DNA from: Gavia stellata
Lineage: Eukaryota; Chordata; Aves; Gaviiformes; Gaviidae
NCBI RefSeq assembly: GCF_030936135.1
Contig: NC_082606.1
Span: forward strand, 8,674,755 to 8,738,754
Direction: 5' to 3'
DNA: 64,000 nt
Every line of letters begins with the position of its first letter. Positions within the stretch are counted from its first letter, which is position 1. Made by a program: the position numbers and the translations under genes. Of this stretch, positions 25,414 to 36,600 are shown in pieces. The notes below the pieces were generated by a model that was not told the origin of the DNA, made no database searches, and worked only from the letters and a program-made list of their open reading frames with translations.

Positions 25414-26100
25414 GCCCGGCCCGCCCGGCTCCTTCGCTCTCTATTGGCACCGCAGCGGCTGATCCTTCGCCAACAGCGCCCGAGACGCCATAACAGCAGC
25501 GACGGCTCCGCCCCACCAGGGACGCGCGGGCGGGAGAAGCAGCCGCGGGTCTCAGCGGGGCCCGGGTCGGGGGGGGGGCACCCCACGGGCGGGGCCGGCG
25601 GGGCGGGGGAAGGCGCCGGCGGGGCGGGAGCCGGCAGCCGGGGCGCCAGCGGCTTGGGGAAGGGGCGGGAGGGGAAACAGCTGGGGAGCGCGCGCGCCCG
25701 CAGGCCGCGTGAGGGGCGCGGTGAGCACGCGCAGCCGGAAGGGGCGGCACGAGGCGCGGCAGCCACGGAGCAGGGCAGGGCCGTTCTACATCCCGGGGGG
25801 CGCCAGCCGCGCGGAGCGGCTGCCAGCCGCCTCAGGGCACCCCTCTGAAGCGGTGCAAGGACCGGGGGCGCCTGCTCCCCTCTCCCAGGCAAGACCGCCT
25901 GCCCCGCGCCGGTGCGCCTGACTTCCGCGAACGAGCCCCGGTGTTGCAGGAAGCCGGCGGGGGCGGGGCTGCGCCTGCGCGGGAAGGGCGGCGGGCAGCG
26001 CCCCGCCCCCGCAGAGGCTGAGGTAAAGCGCGGCGGGAGAAGCGGCCCCCGTGCTACGAGGGGCTGTCCCGCGCAGGGGCGAGCTCAGCGCCCCGAAATG
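24550..26100. promoter_or_regulatory. MINDY2: CpG island over MINDY2 exon 1 and promoter
   Basis: The sequence changes sharply from AT-rich to very G+C- and CpG-rich and includes the whole of MINDY2 exon 1, its 5' untranslated region and upstream DNA. Upstream of the MINDY2 ATG are GC boxes clustered at about 25580-25640, CCGGAAG (ETS-type) at 25735-25741, ACTTCCG (ETS-type, other strand) at 25921-25927, GGGCGGGGC at 25961-25969, and an NRF1-like TGCGCCTGCGCG at 25970-25981. There is no TATA box at a fitting place. This is the usual look of a dispersed housekeeping promoter. The exact start site cannot be read from the sequence, and the motifs are matches by eye. Confidence 0.8.
24739..25413 (-). 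CDS. MINDY2: MINDY2 exon 1: disordered N-terminus and catalytic cysteine
   Basis: The exon encodes residues 1-225, starting MESLAQPPPPPGSLKR. The ATG at 25413-25411 has a good context (G at -3, G at +4) and starts the reading frame that runs unbroken into the MINDY catalytic motif. Residues 20-185 are rich in Ala, Gly, Pro, Glu and Ser with no fold visible, as expected for the family's poorly conserved N-terminus. Ubiquitin-protease sequence begins at about residue 190 (SVYHIKWVRWKEENTP) and reaches Gln205 and the nucleophile Cys211. The exon ends at Lys225 in phase 0 with donor AAG|GTACCG. The exon is very GC- and CpG-rich and lies inside the CpG island, so long open frames on its other frames and strand are by-products of composition. 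Confidence 0.95.
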
Positions 26101-27360
26101 CGTTCAGTGGTTTTTACTGCCGCTTGTTGGGTGCCTGTACTAAACAAACGTGGTAGTGGCGAGCGTAATAGATCATTTGAGAACTCATGCAGTTGTATTA
26201 CTCGGACGTCACCCTAATGAACCTATTTCCTTCTCCCCCTGTGGAAACCTTCAGCTTTTAATCACAAATACAGTTTTGGTAAGATTTTTTGTTTTCTCTT
26301 TTCCGTTTACAGCAGTTCTCTTATCTGAGCTCTTCGTAAACAGTTGCATCAACTTCAGCAGCCTTATCTGAAGTACATTCATTGCAATTGTACTTTCTAC
26401 TTACGTGTCCGCTTAACGACTTTTCTCAACAGCATTAGTGGGGGAAGATTTTTTTTTTTTAATTCTGAAAGGGCAATGGGAATGGAAAAGCACAAACAGA
26501 ACGGGGGTGACAGTAAACTGAGAAACTTGTCACGAGCCCCAATATAAAAAAAATCTTTGAGTTCGCATAATTGAATGTAAGAATTAACATATTGACAAAC
26601 AAGAAATGAAACATTCTGTCTGAACGGCTCACGTTTTTATCTTCATTGGAGGATTTTCCTTCACACTTGAATCGTGAAGGTTGTTCAAGAGACTCTCAAA
26701 ATGAAGAGGTCCCTGCTCACTGGGGACAACTGCAGCGCTTCACAACGCGTAGAGCATCAGGGGAAATAGGTGACCTACAATAAAACCCGAAAAGTGAGCA
26801 AGTAAATTAGTTTCTGCAAAGAAAAACGTGTAACTGATAAAGGGATGAAGGAAACCAGCTGATGCAACGTGTTTACACTTTCCTAAGACCTCATTACGGT
26901 GAGCGTTCCAAGGAGCCGGAGAGAAGCCTGCTCAACAAGTAACGGGTAAAGTTTATGCACCCGCGCTCGTTCTTTCCCTCTGAGGACGTAGATCACCCAC
27001 GCAAGTACCGGCGCCCCTCGGCCCCGGCGGAGCCCTTCGAGAGTCCGGGAGGCCGCGGCCGCCCCGCCCCACGGACAGCCCTAGGGCGGTGGCAGGCGCG
27101 GCCCCGGCCCGCCTCGGCCGGCAAGCCGCCAGCCCCGGGCAAAACCCCGCTCCCCGAGGTGGCCCGGGGCGGTTCTCCCGCTGTGCCTCGGGCGGGACCC
27201 GCGGCCGGGGCCTACCCGGATTTGCTGCTGAGAAAACACAATTTCCCCCGGGCCCTGCGGCCGCAGCCGGGAAGGCGCCGGGCCCCGGGGCGGGCGGCCG
27301 CGCACTGCCCTCCTCCCTTACGTCCCGCCCGGCGGGCGGTGACCGCTCTTCCGCCGGGCG

Positions 27361-27390
27361 CCGCCCCGCCCCTTGTCACGTGGGCGGGGC
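27361..27390. promoter_or_regulatory. ADAM10: USF-type E-box flanked by GC boxes upstream of ADAM10
   Basis: A perfect CACGTG palindrome at 27377-27382 is overlapped on the right by GGGCGGGGC (27382-27390) and preceded on the left by CCGCCCCGCCCC (27361-27372), a GC box on the other strand. It lies about 230 nt before the ADAM10 ATG. Sp1 and USF sites are published as functional parts of the human ADAM10 promoter. Whether this is the same site needs alignment. Confidence 0.6.
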
Positions 27391-27438
27391 GGCCGGAGGA
27401 AGTCGTGGTGCGGGGACCGGAGCGGAGCGTTGCTGAGC

Positions 27439-27457
27439 GGGGGGGCGCCGGGGCGGG
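27439..27457 (+). promoter_or_regulatory. ADAM10: Potential G-quadruplex in presumed ADAM10 5' UTR
   Basis: Runs of seven, four and three G (27439-27445, 27450-27453, 27455-27457) allow four G3 tracts with loops of 1-4 nt on the sense strand, about 155 nt before the ATG. A translation-repressing G-quadruplex is described in the long human ADAM10 5' UTR. Here, inclusion in the transcript is inferred, since the start site is not known. Confidence 0.45.
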
Positions 27458-27568
27458 CTGCCGATCCCGTCTGATCCGTGCGCGGAAGCGGTCCTCCAGA
27501 GCGGCGGGGGACAAAGCGGAGGGAGGCGCGGAGCTCGCCCCTCCCCATCCCGGCGCTGACTGGAGTGG

Positions 27569-27583
27569 ATGTGCTGTGGGTAG
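27569..27583 (+). promoter_or_regulatory. ADAM10: Four-codon upstream ORF before ADAM10
   Basis: ATG TGC TGT GGG TAG, ending 28 nt before the main ATG. Its start context is weak (T at -3, T at +4), whereas the main ATG is strong, so most ribosomes should pass it. It would lie in the 5' UTR unless transcription starts unusually close to the gene. Confidence 0.5.
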
Positions 27584-27611
27584 GCGGTGGCGGGGCCTGG
27601 GCCCGGTGAAG

Positions 27612-27666
27612 ATGGATCTGGCGGGGACGATAATCCTGCTGTGCTCCTGTGCGGCAGGCGCCGGAG
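27612..27666 (+). CDS. ADAM10: ADAM10 exon 1: signal peptide
   Basis: The exon encodes residues 1-18 plus one base: [18 protein letters not shown], a short signal peptide with a hydrophobic core (IILLC) and small residues near the cleavage region. The ATG has a strong context (A at -3, G at +4). The donor is GGAG|GTGAGG. The frame is also open upstream to an ATG at 26955, but that part is GC-rich Pro/Arg/Ala sequence and would bury the signal peptide. The ATG at 27612 gives exactly the human residue numbering at Gly19-Gln20 and Cys173. Confidence 0.9.
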
Positions 27667-30600
27667 GTGAGGAGCGGCCGGGCCCGCCCGGCCCCGCGGG
27701 GCCCTGGCCTGCGGCCCTGGTTCGGGGCTGCCGGCCTTCCTTCCTCCTCTCTGCCGTGGCTTAGGGCTGGGGGTGGCGGGCCCCCCTCCCTGGGGCGCCG
27801 CGCCTCAGCGCCCCGGCGGCAGGCCGCGGCTGGGCCGCCGGCCGGGGGCTCTCCTTTCCGTCGTCCGCTCCCGGGCACGGTCCGCACCGTCCTGCCCGGG
27901 CCCTTTCCCCCCCGCCGCCTGGGAGCGGCCCAGCGCCCCCACCCTTTTCCCGGGGCTTCCCCCCGCCGCGGACCGAGTCAGCTGTTCTCCCCTCCTTTCT
28001 TCCTCGGCCCCTCTCCCCCACCGCGCTCGGCGGTGCCTTCCTCTGCCCTGCTCCCTGCTCTTAGTCCCGCTTCAGTCCCTCGGGACTTTCCTCGCGGTCC
28101 TAGTAGCCGCTTCCCGGTTACCTTTCTCCACCCCGTCCCCCGCCCGCGGACGGGGCCAGCCGGCGGCGGCTCCGGGGAGCTGGTGTGGGGGGGGGAGGCG
28201 GCGGCGGGCTCCGCCGGCCGCTCCCGGGTGGGCCGGGAAGCTGCGCGCCGAGTGCGGGCGGACCGCGGGGCTGCCCGCGCAGGTGTCCCGCTGCCCGCGG
28301 AGCGGGGCGCGCCCTCAAACCTCGCCTTCCCTGCGGCCGCTTCCCTGTCCCCGAAACCAGGAAGGACTGTAGACGGAAGGTTCAGCTTAATGAAATGAAA
28401 GACGAGCTCGGGTTTTTCCCGAAGTGTGACGGTGGTTTCGAGGAGGGTCTCCGCTCTCTCCCAGGCCAGGGGAAAAACATGCTTATGTTTATGGGCGACG
28501 TGTAGCTTTGTAAAGGCTCCCGTTACGAGTTGTTTTTCAGCATTAGAAAACTATTAGGGTAGTCTCTTTACTGCGTCTAGTAATGTTTCATTGTTCGAGT
28601 CACGGTAGGGAAATAGTTTCAAATTTTTACAAAACAAAAAGGTGGACTTCTGAGGGTCCTTCTAGAGAAGGATGGGTGGAGCAGCTGGTAAGGACTTGCT
28701 CTGTTTCGTTTGGCACCTCTCTTGTTTATCTGGGCTCCGCATCGGTGCACATCAATACGTAGGTTTATTAACAAAGAATCTAGCCCTAAATCCTAGTATT
28801 TTACATGTTCTCAAAAAATAACATCAAAGTATGTGAAAACTTCAGTAGGTTGTACTTGTGGCTAAGCTGTGAGATAAAAAGCAAGCTGATTCGCATGGTC
28901 AGAAGTCATCCCTGCATTTGTATGATCAGGAGTGGTATAGACAAAAGACTTTTCCCTCATAGATTCTTGTAAACTATCAAGATATTTCAGACTTAATTAT
29001 TGGCATACTTTTCAAGGCCTCTTTGTTTTCTGAACTAAGCTGTGCTGGCACAGAATTAATTCAAAGTGATTCATTAACCAGTTGTGAGGGTTGTTTCCAC
29101 TGTTGAATTCTAGGCAGGCAAATATGCCTTAAAGTTAAAATCAAAATGAGTGTGTAAAGTACAGTTCTCTGGATATATAGAAGCAAGTTCGTGAAGTGTA
29201 TTTAATTTTAGAAATTCATGTTAATTTTTTTCTTTGAGAGAAGAATGAGCACCTTCAACACTTCTGGTGCTAGGAAGCACACCTCACTAGCAGGTAACAA
29301 GCATGTGTCTTTTGGTGTTTAGCAGTACAGGTAAATGTTTAAAGAAAGCTTAATAATGCTGGCTAGAAATCTAGAAATGATGGCCAATACACGTGTCCAA
29401 AATAGCCTGTGAAACTTTTTGGTAAAAGTCTCAATATGATTATGAAAGATTTATCATAACTATGTTGAATTAAAATTACTTTTTAATGTTAGAATTTTCT
29501 GTTTTAACTGTGTTCACATTTCTAGTTTCTTAAGTACTGTAATTGGTTTTTATTTACTGAAAAATAGAGTTCTTCATTTGAATGGTTTTCTAGGCAGGCA
29601 TTAATATCTGTGTGGAAAAAGGGCAAGTTCATGATTCTTAACAATGTTACTGTGAGAGCAGTGGAAACTGGAAACAACTGAAAAAAAACCCAACAATTTA
29701 CCTGTGTTTCATTTGTGTACATTGCATCTTGTGCTCATTAATTTTACACAAATCTTGAAACTAAGTTATATTTATCTGTAAAGCTGTCTAATTTTAAACC
29801 ATGTAGGTATTAAATAGCAATAATTTTGAGAATTCCATTGATCTGCACTTTAAAAAAAAAAATGCTCTTCTCTATGTTGAGTCTGAGATTGGAATATTTT
29901 TACAGGATATCCGAGTTTGAACTCTTCTTTCAGAATAGCACAAGGCTTTGTGCCTGTATGTCATATTTATGCTCTATTGTAATAGTCTTTAGATACTTTA
30001 GATATAAAGGTATATTATAGATTAACAGAACCAATTGTAACTTCAGTTCACAGTTAAGTATGAACCACAAATTCAACTTTTTAAAATATTAAGGTACAAC
30101 ATAACTGAGATGGATTATTTGAGGAGAAAGATTAGTGATTTAACACCTGAGTGAAATCTCTTTGTTTCATTTGAAAAAAATATTTTCTTTTGTAGTTTAT
30201 ATTGTTCTTAAAATTATGTAAAAGGAATGCAATCAAAAACAATCACTAGCATTGCTGCACTAATGAAGTGTACTGCAGTGTCGGTATTATGCTGTTTTAT
30301 AACTAGCTGTATGGTTTATGGTTAAAACAGACAAGTTATCAGCAATTTGGTTTAATAGGCCCTGAAACATGTGCTTGATCAGGTTTTGGTATTAGATTAC
30401 TTTTAGGGCTCTCTTAGAAGTTTTTCTTTCTTTGCTACCACTGGATAAATATGACCTTCACAAAAGAAGTGGTCCAGTAGGTCAGTTTGGATACAGTTTC
30501 AGTAGTGTGAGAAGGAAAAGCCATGCCAATTTTTTTTTTTTTAGTAATTGGGGAAAGGTAGAATTTCTCTCAAGTAGATACTGTATACTAAAGGTAAGAC

Positions 30601-33600
30601 ATATGTGCCTTTTTTTTAAGATTTTTTTTTTTTAAAGTGAATCTCAGTGTTTTCCCCAATACCACTGGAATTGCTTAGCTTAAGGGATCATTCACTGGCT
30701 GGTGCTGTTAATAATTTTGATGTGTATAAAGTGATACTTAGTTTGGGCAATATTATTTGCAGCTTTCAGTAGCATGCTTTGTTGCATGTGATGAAGATGC
30801 ATGGAGGTATATCAAACAGTACTTAATTACCCATGCATAATGATGTTCTTTGAGGAATGGAAATAACTGATAGAACCTTTCCCTTTACCTGAGGGTCATT
30901 TAAAAAAAAAAAAAGGGGGGGGGGAATAGAAAATATGGAAAAGAGAACTAATGAGACCCCAGAAAAGCTTGAATTTAAGAAAAGTGATCGTGCTTTGACT
31001 AGGCTGATCAGATGCTGAACATCATGCAGATCTATGATAAATTTTGTTTTCACTGGTAGAACACACTCTTCTGTTTTGCTAGGACTTCCAAGCTGTATCT
31101 TAGCGTCTTGTGCTGCTGCGTATTGAACTACGTATTTCCCAGGGAGCATGGGAGAAATTCTGTTTTTTTCTGGACACATGGGGGAGTTGTGGGAAGGCAT
31201 TTATGAGCTATTGGGATCTGAGTAATTTAGTTTGCATCCTTGCTATAAATTGGGAAGAATACTAGCCTTCATTAACATGGCACTCAGCCTCCAGCATTTA
31301 TCTGGGGTTTAAAATAAAAACATTATGAATTTGTATGGCTGGATGAGGCAGTGTCTGGTAAAGGCAGCTGTTGGATGGTTGTTTCAGAAATGCCCATGGT
31401 AATTAAAAGTAAATAAAATCAGGTGTTAAGATAGTAACTTTGAAATACCATTGCCCAAAAGCCTAAGATTGCAGTTTATTTTTCCTTTTAAAAGGATCTA
31501 AAGGTTCAGTTATGCAGTATGGCAGAGCCACTGTAATGAGTTACTGCTGTCTGGTGGTCCAGCCCTGGCTGTGCTTTCCTAGCTCTACTCCTTCAGTGCC
31601 TCTTGTGTTTGATGGCATGAGAAGCCAATTCAGCCTGCTAATTTAAACAAAAGAAATTAATCATTTCCTGCCAGACACGTAACTTCCATTGGTTTATTGT
31701 GCAGATCCAAGCCTAGTGGGGAGGAAGAGGGTAAAAAAAAAAAGTGAACATCTGTGTACTGCTTACACTGCTGGTGCTGTACTGTCTAACTGTGCCCTAA
31801 ATGTGAGTTTTCAGTGAAGGGAAATTATCCTGACTTGACTTTTTGGTTACATGTTTTTCTTCCACCAAAAACTAACTTAACCAGAAGAGAAAGTATATTT
31901 TTCAGCTGAATCAGTTTTAGTGCCAGCACAAGGGAAGAATAGAAATGGAGTGGATGAAAAAGGGCAGCAGGACTTGCCCTTCTGCTGGCAGTTATGCAAT
32001 GACAGCCTGAATAAATTCTTCAGTGAAATTCAAGTTGGGAGGTACATAGTAGGATTACTGGCTTTCAATATACTTAAGCACAGAAGTGCTAAATCTGAAT
32101 GCTATGTACACTGTTTAATGTCCCGCGTAAAGGGAACATTTTAAAGAGAAATCAACTCTACATTGAAAACAGCTTGAAGAAGTAAAACTTACTTTGATTA
32201 ACGTAATTAAAATTATAATCATAATTCTCTTAAATATATTTTTCATATGCTGGCATTTCAAATCTGCAAATGTGTGATGACACTTGCAGTAAAAAGAGTT
32301 GTCCAGCAGGTTAGCATGGCTGCTGAACAATCACTGATAGTCTGTCAAATCATATTCTGTGCTTTTTTCCCCACTAACAAACTTGAGTTGCATTTGAACT
32401 ATTTGCCTTTGTCATGCAAGTCTTAAGGTTTAATAAAAACTTCACCTTTTAGAACACTGCATGCTTGATTTATCCTCTTATGGGTAGTTAAATGTCGTCA
32501 TCTTTTACCATGATATGTATAAACTTAATAGATTTTTGTTTTCATTGGTAAACTTTCAGTACTGTTTATTACCTGTTGTCTTTATGTGCATGAAGCTAGC
32601 TTCTATAAGGATTTACTCCATAGTCTTCCCAGATACTGAAGTTAGTCGGAGCAGCCTGTAGATCTCCAGGCCATCCTCCTTGAAGATAGGAATGACATTT
32701 GTCTTGCAGTTGTCAGGACCCCCCCTCCATCACCATAACCTTCAAAAAGGTGATAGAAAGCCTCAAAATAACATCAACCAGCTCCCTCAGCCCTCTTGGA
32801 TTCATCCCATCTGATCCCATGGGCTTCTGTATATCCAATTGGCTTAAGTGTTCCCTAGCTTATTTCCTCTGCTGTGGGTACTGCTTCACTCCCATAGACT
32901 GGGAAGGTTTTGTCTTGGGGGAGGGGGGGGAGTCTTCATGGTCTTCTTGGGGAAAATAACCATGGTGAATGAACTGAACAGCAAATCATTTAGCATAGAC
33001 CACCAGTGATTGTTATATATAGCTGCTCAAGGTGTGCCAGGAGGCTTATCGCTAAAATCCCGTGGTTGATACATTTTATCCTTTGCATAAGCTTAGTTAG
33101 AAGGTGAGAACATATGCCTCAGACTCCCTGTCTGTCCCATGGGATTTGTCTCTGTTCAGAATGGCAACTGTAGATACTTTCTGTACAGCTTTTTGTAGGG
33201 ATGCTGAAGAGCTGTAGGCCCTGGTACACAAAAATCTTTCACAGGGACTGACACCTTGAGATATTTGCCTAAATGTTCTGCCTAATTCTGTTTAAAGTCC
33301 TCCCTTGTATTTAGGTCTAAGACCATGCGAATAAAGCTTCATTCCTGGAGGGTTTTTGTCATAGTAAATGCCACATCTAATTTAGCAAGTCTTTAGAAGA
33401 CTATCCTGTCAGGTTCAAAAGCCATCCTGTTGTCACTCTTGGATATCTGTATCCTAAAGGGTTCCTGTCCACTAGCTTAAACCAAGTATACTGTTAGCTT
33501 ATTCCACTAGGTTGCCTGGAAAGGTGTCATGCTGTCTTTGATGTTTGGTTGGTGGCAACATGACACATGAAATTTGTAGAGCAGCTCCCTTAAACTGTAT

Positions 33601-36600
33601 CTAGATGCTCATGGTTCAGTGTTCTTTACTACAGGCTTCCTCATCGTATCCTTATTTGAAAAGATCTGTCTTGCAGTCTCTATTAAAAATAAAGTACTAG
33701 TTTTTCAATGACAACAAAATAACAACAGTAGTTCATCACAGAGGTTGAGATCTGTGTACGTGCTGTTGTAACGATTTCCTGGGGTGCATTACTCTCAGAT
33801 TCTGTGATAGACTTCTTCCTTTTTGATGCAGAGTCTTCTCATTACAAAAACCGGAGCTAGCAGTTGTATCTATCTCAGGCACCTCCTCAGTGATGTCGTC
33901 TTCCCAGTTTAACAAATTTTTGCCACGGGATCCTGTAAATTATGTTACCAAGGTTGAGTTACTTATTAAGCTACCTTTGTGAAGAAGATAATTGCTTTTG
34001 ATGTGTAGCTGGTTTTATTAGAAGGAGATTGCATATCAGTTGCAGGCTTTGAACGCTATAGCAGTGTTAATGGTATACATGCTTCTGGAAGTGAAAGTAA
34101 ACGTTAATTTTGAAGCCTTGATTTCAACCCTGTGTAAAGTCCCTTTTTAGAAAAGCTATGAAATAGCCTATACTCTAGGTGTTATGCAGCTGCTTTGGTT
34201 TAGCAAGAGGAGAGCCACAAGAGTGTTTGTGTTAAGTGTTCACTGTGAGAGTACTTAAAACATAGGGAATTTTTTTCAGTTTTGGAGAAAGGGAAAAGAA
34301 ATAGCATTGTTTCCCTGTGTCATCACAGAAAGCGTATACATTTTGGTTAAGCGAAAGGGTTTTTGCTTAAAACCCTCTCTGCTTTTGCTTACCAGAGAGA
34401 ACAGTTAGAAGGCTTTTTAATGTCCATAGTTTTTTTGCTGTCTTGTTGCAGTAGTTAGCACTTAAAAACTATTCTCTTTGACTTGGTTGAGTGCAGTCTT
34501 TCAGCTTTCCACATGTCATGTGACTTGGATCAGGTGGAAAGCATTATTGGGTCTTTGGTAAGTTGTTGTCCTTTAAAACTTTTTTTCTAGGTGCCTGAAG
34601 CTGTTCAAAGAGTACCTTGCAATACTGAAAAAAACCAAGGCCTGTTACAATTTAAGGAATGCATTATTACAGGCCTCCTACCACAGAAAAGTTGAAGATA
34701 ACTTGTTAAATAGTCTTGGGATTATGGAGCACAGACGTGTACACATTCTGCAGCGTACTACCTCCTTAGTTTTGATAAAGGTTTTAAACTGAGTTATTAG
34801 TATCATATTCTAGATCTAGGTTCATTTTAGAATTAAAACTTCAGCTAAGTTTTAGCTTATTATCAGTTAATTTTTAAGTTTGTTTTATTTAATGTTGACA
34901 CTTTCGGGTCATATACCTGGAACTGGAAAGCATGTACCTGTAGTCAGGCTAATGTATATTATGCATCAGTTTGGTATAACAGGTGGACTCAAGCTAATCT
35001 TCTTTGTTTTATAGAAGTTCTTGGGCCATAGGAGGTGTTTCTGCTTCATTTTGTGGGATTATGTTGGAAGTGGATTAGAGAAACATTGGACAGGGACAAC
35101 ATCCTTATCCCTTAAAATTCCTCATGCTGGTTGCTGAAACTTTGGATTCATCCTGTGTCTGTCTTATATTAGAATTCATATAGACTTACTTAAATCACAC
35201 ATTTTATAAATGTTTAAGACACCTAAGAGGCTTCTGGAAACCTGGATGAGAATGGACTTGTATTTTGAGACTAAGAGTGAGAGGAAGTTAGACTGAAGTT
35301 TTGTTATTGGACTGTCTTTGTAGTCAATGATGAAGAGTCAACATTTATAGAAGCCTACAGTACTGTGAGAAAATTTGAATGCAGTTTACTTGCAGTATGT
35401 TACTACTTGAATTTTAAAAAGATATGGCAATATCTCGTGCACATTGCTGCTAAATGCAAGCGATGCATTTGGAAATACTAATTTACTTAGTCATCTTTTG
35501 TGTTGCTCATTGAGCTTATTGATGGTCAGACATTCTAATCACTTTAAAAGAAACAGAAGCACTGAGAAATTTGTGGTATTAATTTAAAGAAGACCTCATG
35601 ACAATAAATACAGGGAAATGTAAATTTGTATTTTTGCTTACCAAATTGTATTCTTAGTATAATAACAGATGTGGGTTTTTTTAATTTGTGAAAATGTAAT
35701 GCTACTGACTGAGGCAAAGCTTTGGGATACATTTGTCTTCTTGGGTGTCCCCAGATGTCATCGGTATAGGTATCTGAAGAAAAATATTCTGTGAAATCTT
35801 TGAGAATTCTCACGTTCAGGTTGCTCTGAGGTTAAACTGATTATTAGAGATCTTGCTTTTTCTTGCAGAATTAAGAATTCTGGAGAAAATTGGAGATTTT
35901 ACTTTCTATTTGATCTCTCAAATGCTGCACTTCGCTATTTTTTCAGGGAAAAGATGATAGCCCAAGTCAGGTTCTTGAAAAATCAAGCATAAACTGAATA
36001 ATTTGTTCCCTTCCTTAAGGAGGAGGTTGAGGAAGGAGGGTTTTGAAGCTAGGTGACGAGCCGGGAACAATGGGGCAAACACTTGCATACACACAATTAA
36101 GTGAGAACAACATACGGTGAAAAAAGTAACAAAACAGAATAGAAAATGAGAGAAAAAAAAGTTTATATATCCTTGAAGCAGAAACTGGTGCATAATGTTA
36201 TACCTTAAGAATGTAGTAGTAAGTACTGTGAAATGCAGTTCCTATGATATGGAAACAAATCTTGCACTCTTCATGAGGATATGTTTGAAGATTCAACATG
36301 GAACTGGAAAAACAGCAACTTGCATGTTCTGTATTCTAATTTCATATTCTTATTGTAGGTAAGATTGTGTTTGTATACCACAGTTTTCAATAGACAATTC
36401 AGGTTTTACGTCAGGTCTGTGTCTTCCTAAATGAAGTGGTTGACAGTTGAATTTCTGTGTCCTTTTTGTGAAAGATGATGTGTGACAGCTAGCAAAAATG
36501 ATGATAATACAAAGACAAACTGAATGCAGTAAATGTATAATCATATTACATCTCAGTGAACTAAAAAGATAGGGGTGACTTGTTTCAATAAAAAACACAT

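Larger units (their letters stand above)
25414..27611. promoter_or_regulatory. Shared intergenic region between divergent MINDY2 and ADAM10 starts
   Basis: The two start codons point away from each other and are 2.2 kb apart. The region is two CpG-rich blocks with an AT-richer spacer at about 26100-26940 in which no gene or repeat is recognised. It holds the 5' untranslated regions and proximal promoters of both genes. With two separated islands, the genes may have separate core promoters rather than one compact bidirectional promoter; that is inference. Confidence 0.8.
26940..28350. promoter_or_regulatory. ADAM10: CpG island over ADAM10 promoter, exon 1 and start of intron 1
   Basis: A second block of very G+C- and CpG-rich sequence around the ADAM10 ATG, ending in intron 1 where the sequence returns to AT-rich. 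Human ADAM10 is also driven by a TATA-less CpG-island promoter with Sp1 and USF sites. Many long open frames here on both strands reflect the scarcity of stop codons in GC-rich DNA. Confidence 0.82.

Noticed and set aside
25441..25450. CCAAT on the minus strand just upstream of the MINDY2 ATG
   Set aside because: It lies only about 30 nt before the start codon, too close to act as a normal promoter CCAAT box unless the leader is nearly absent.
25200..25921. Several overlapping open frames on both strands upstream of MINDY2
   Set aside because: CpG-island DNA has few stop codons; all frames look alike and none shows domain or splice evidence.
27649..28505. Open frames of 249, 199 and 106 codons in ADAM10 intron 1
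   Set aside because: They are GC-rich low-complexity translations past the well-supported exon 1 donor, not conserved protein sequence.
30823..31200. Minus-strand 125-codon frame in ADAM10 intron 1
   Set aside because: No recognisable domain, no supporting signals, includes a homopolymer run, and the length is within chance for this much intron.
32699..32959. Plus-strand 86-codon frame
   Set aside because: It is the antisense of the CR1 reverse-transcriptase fragment.
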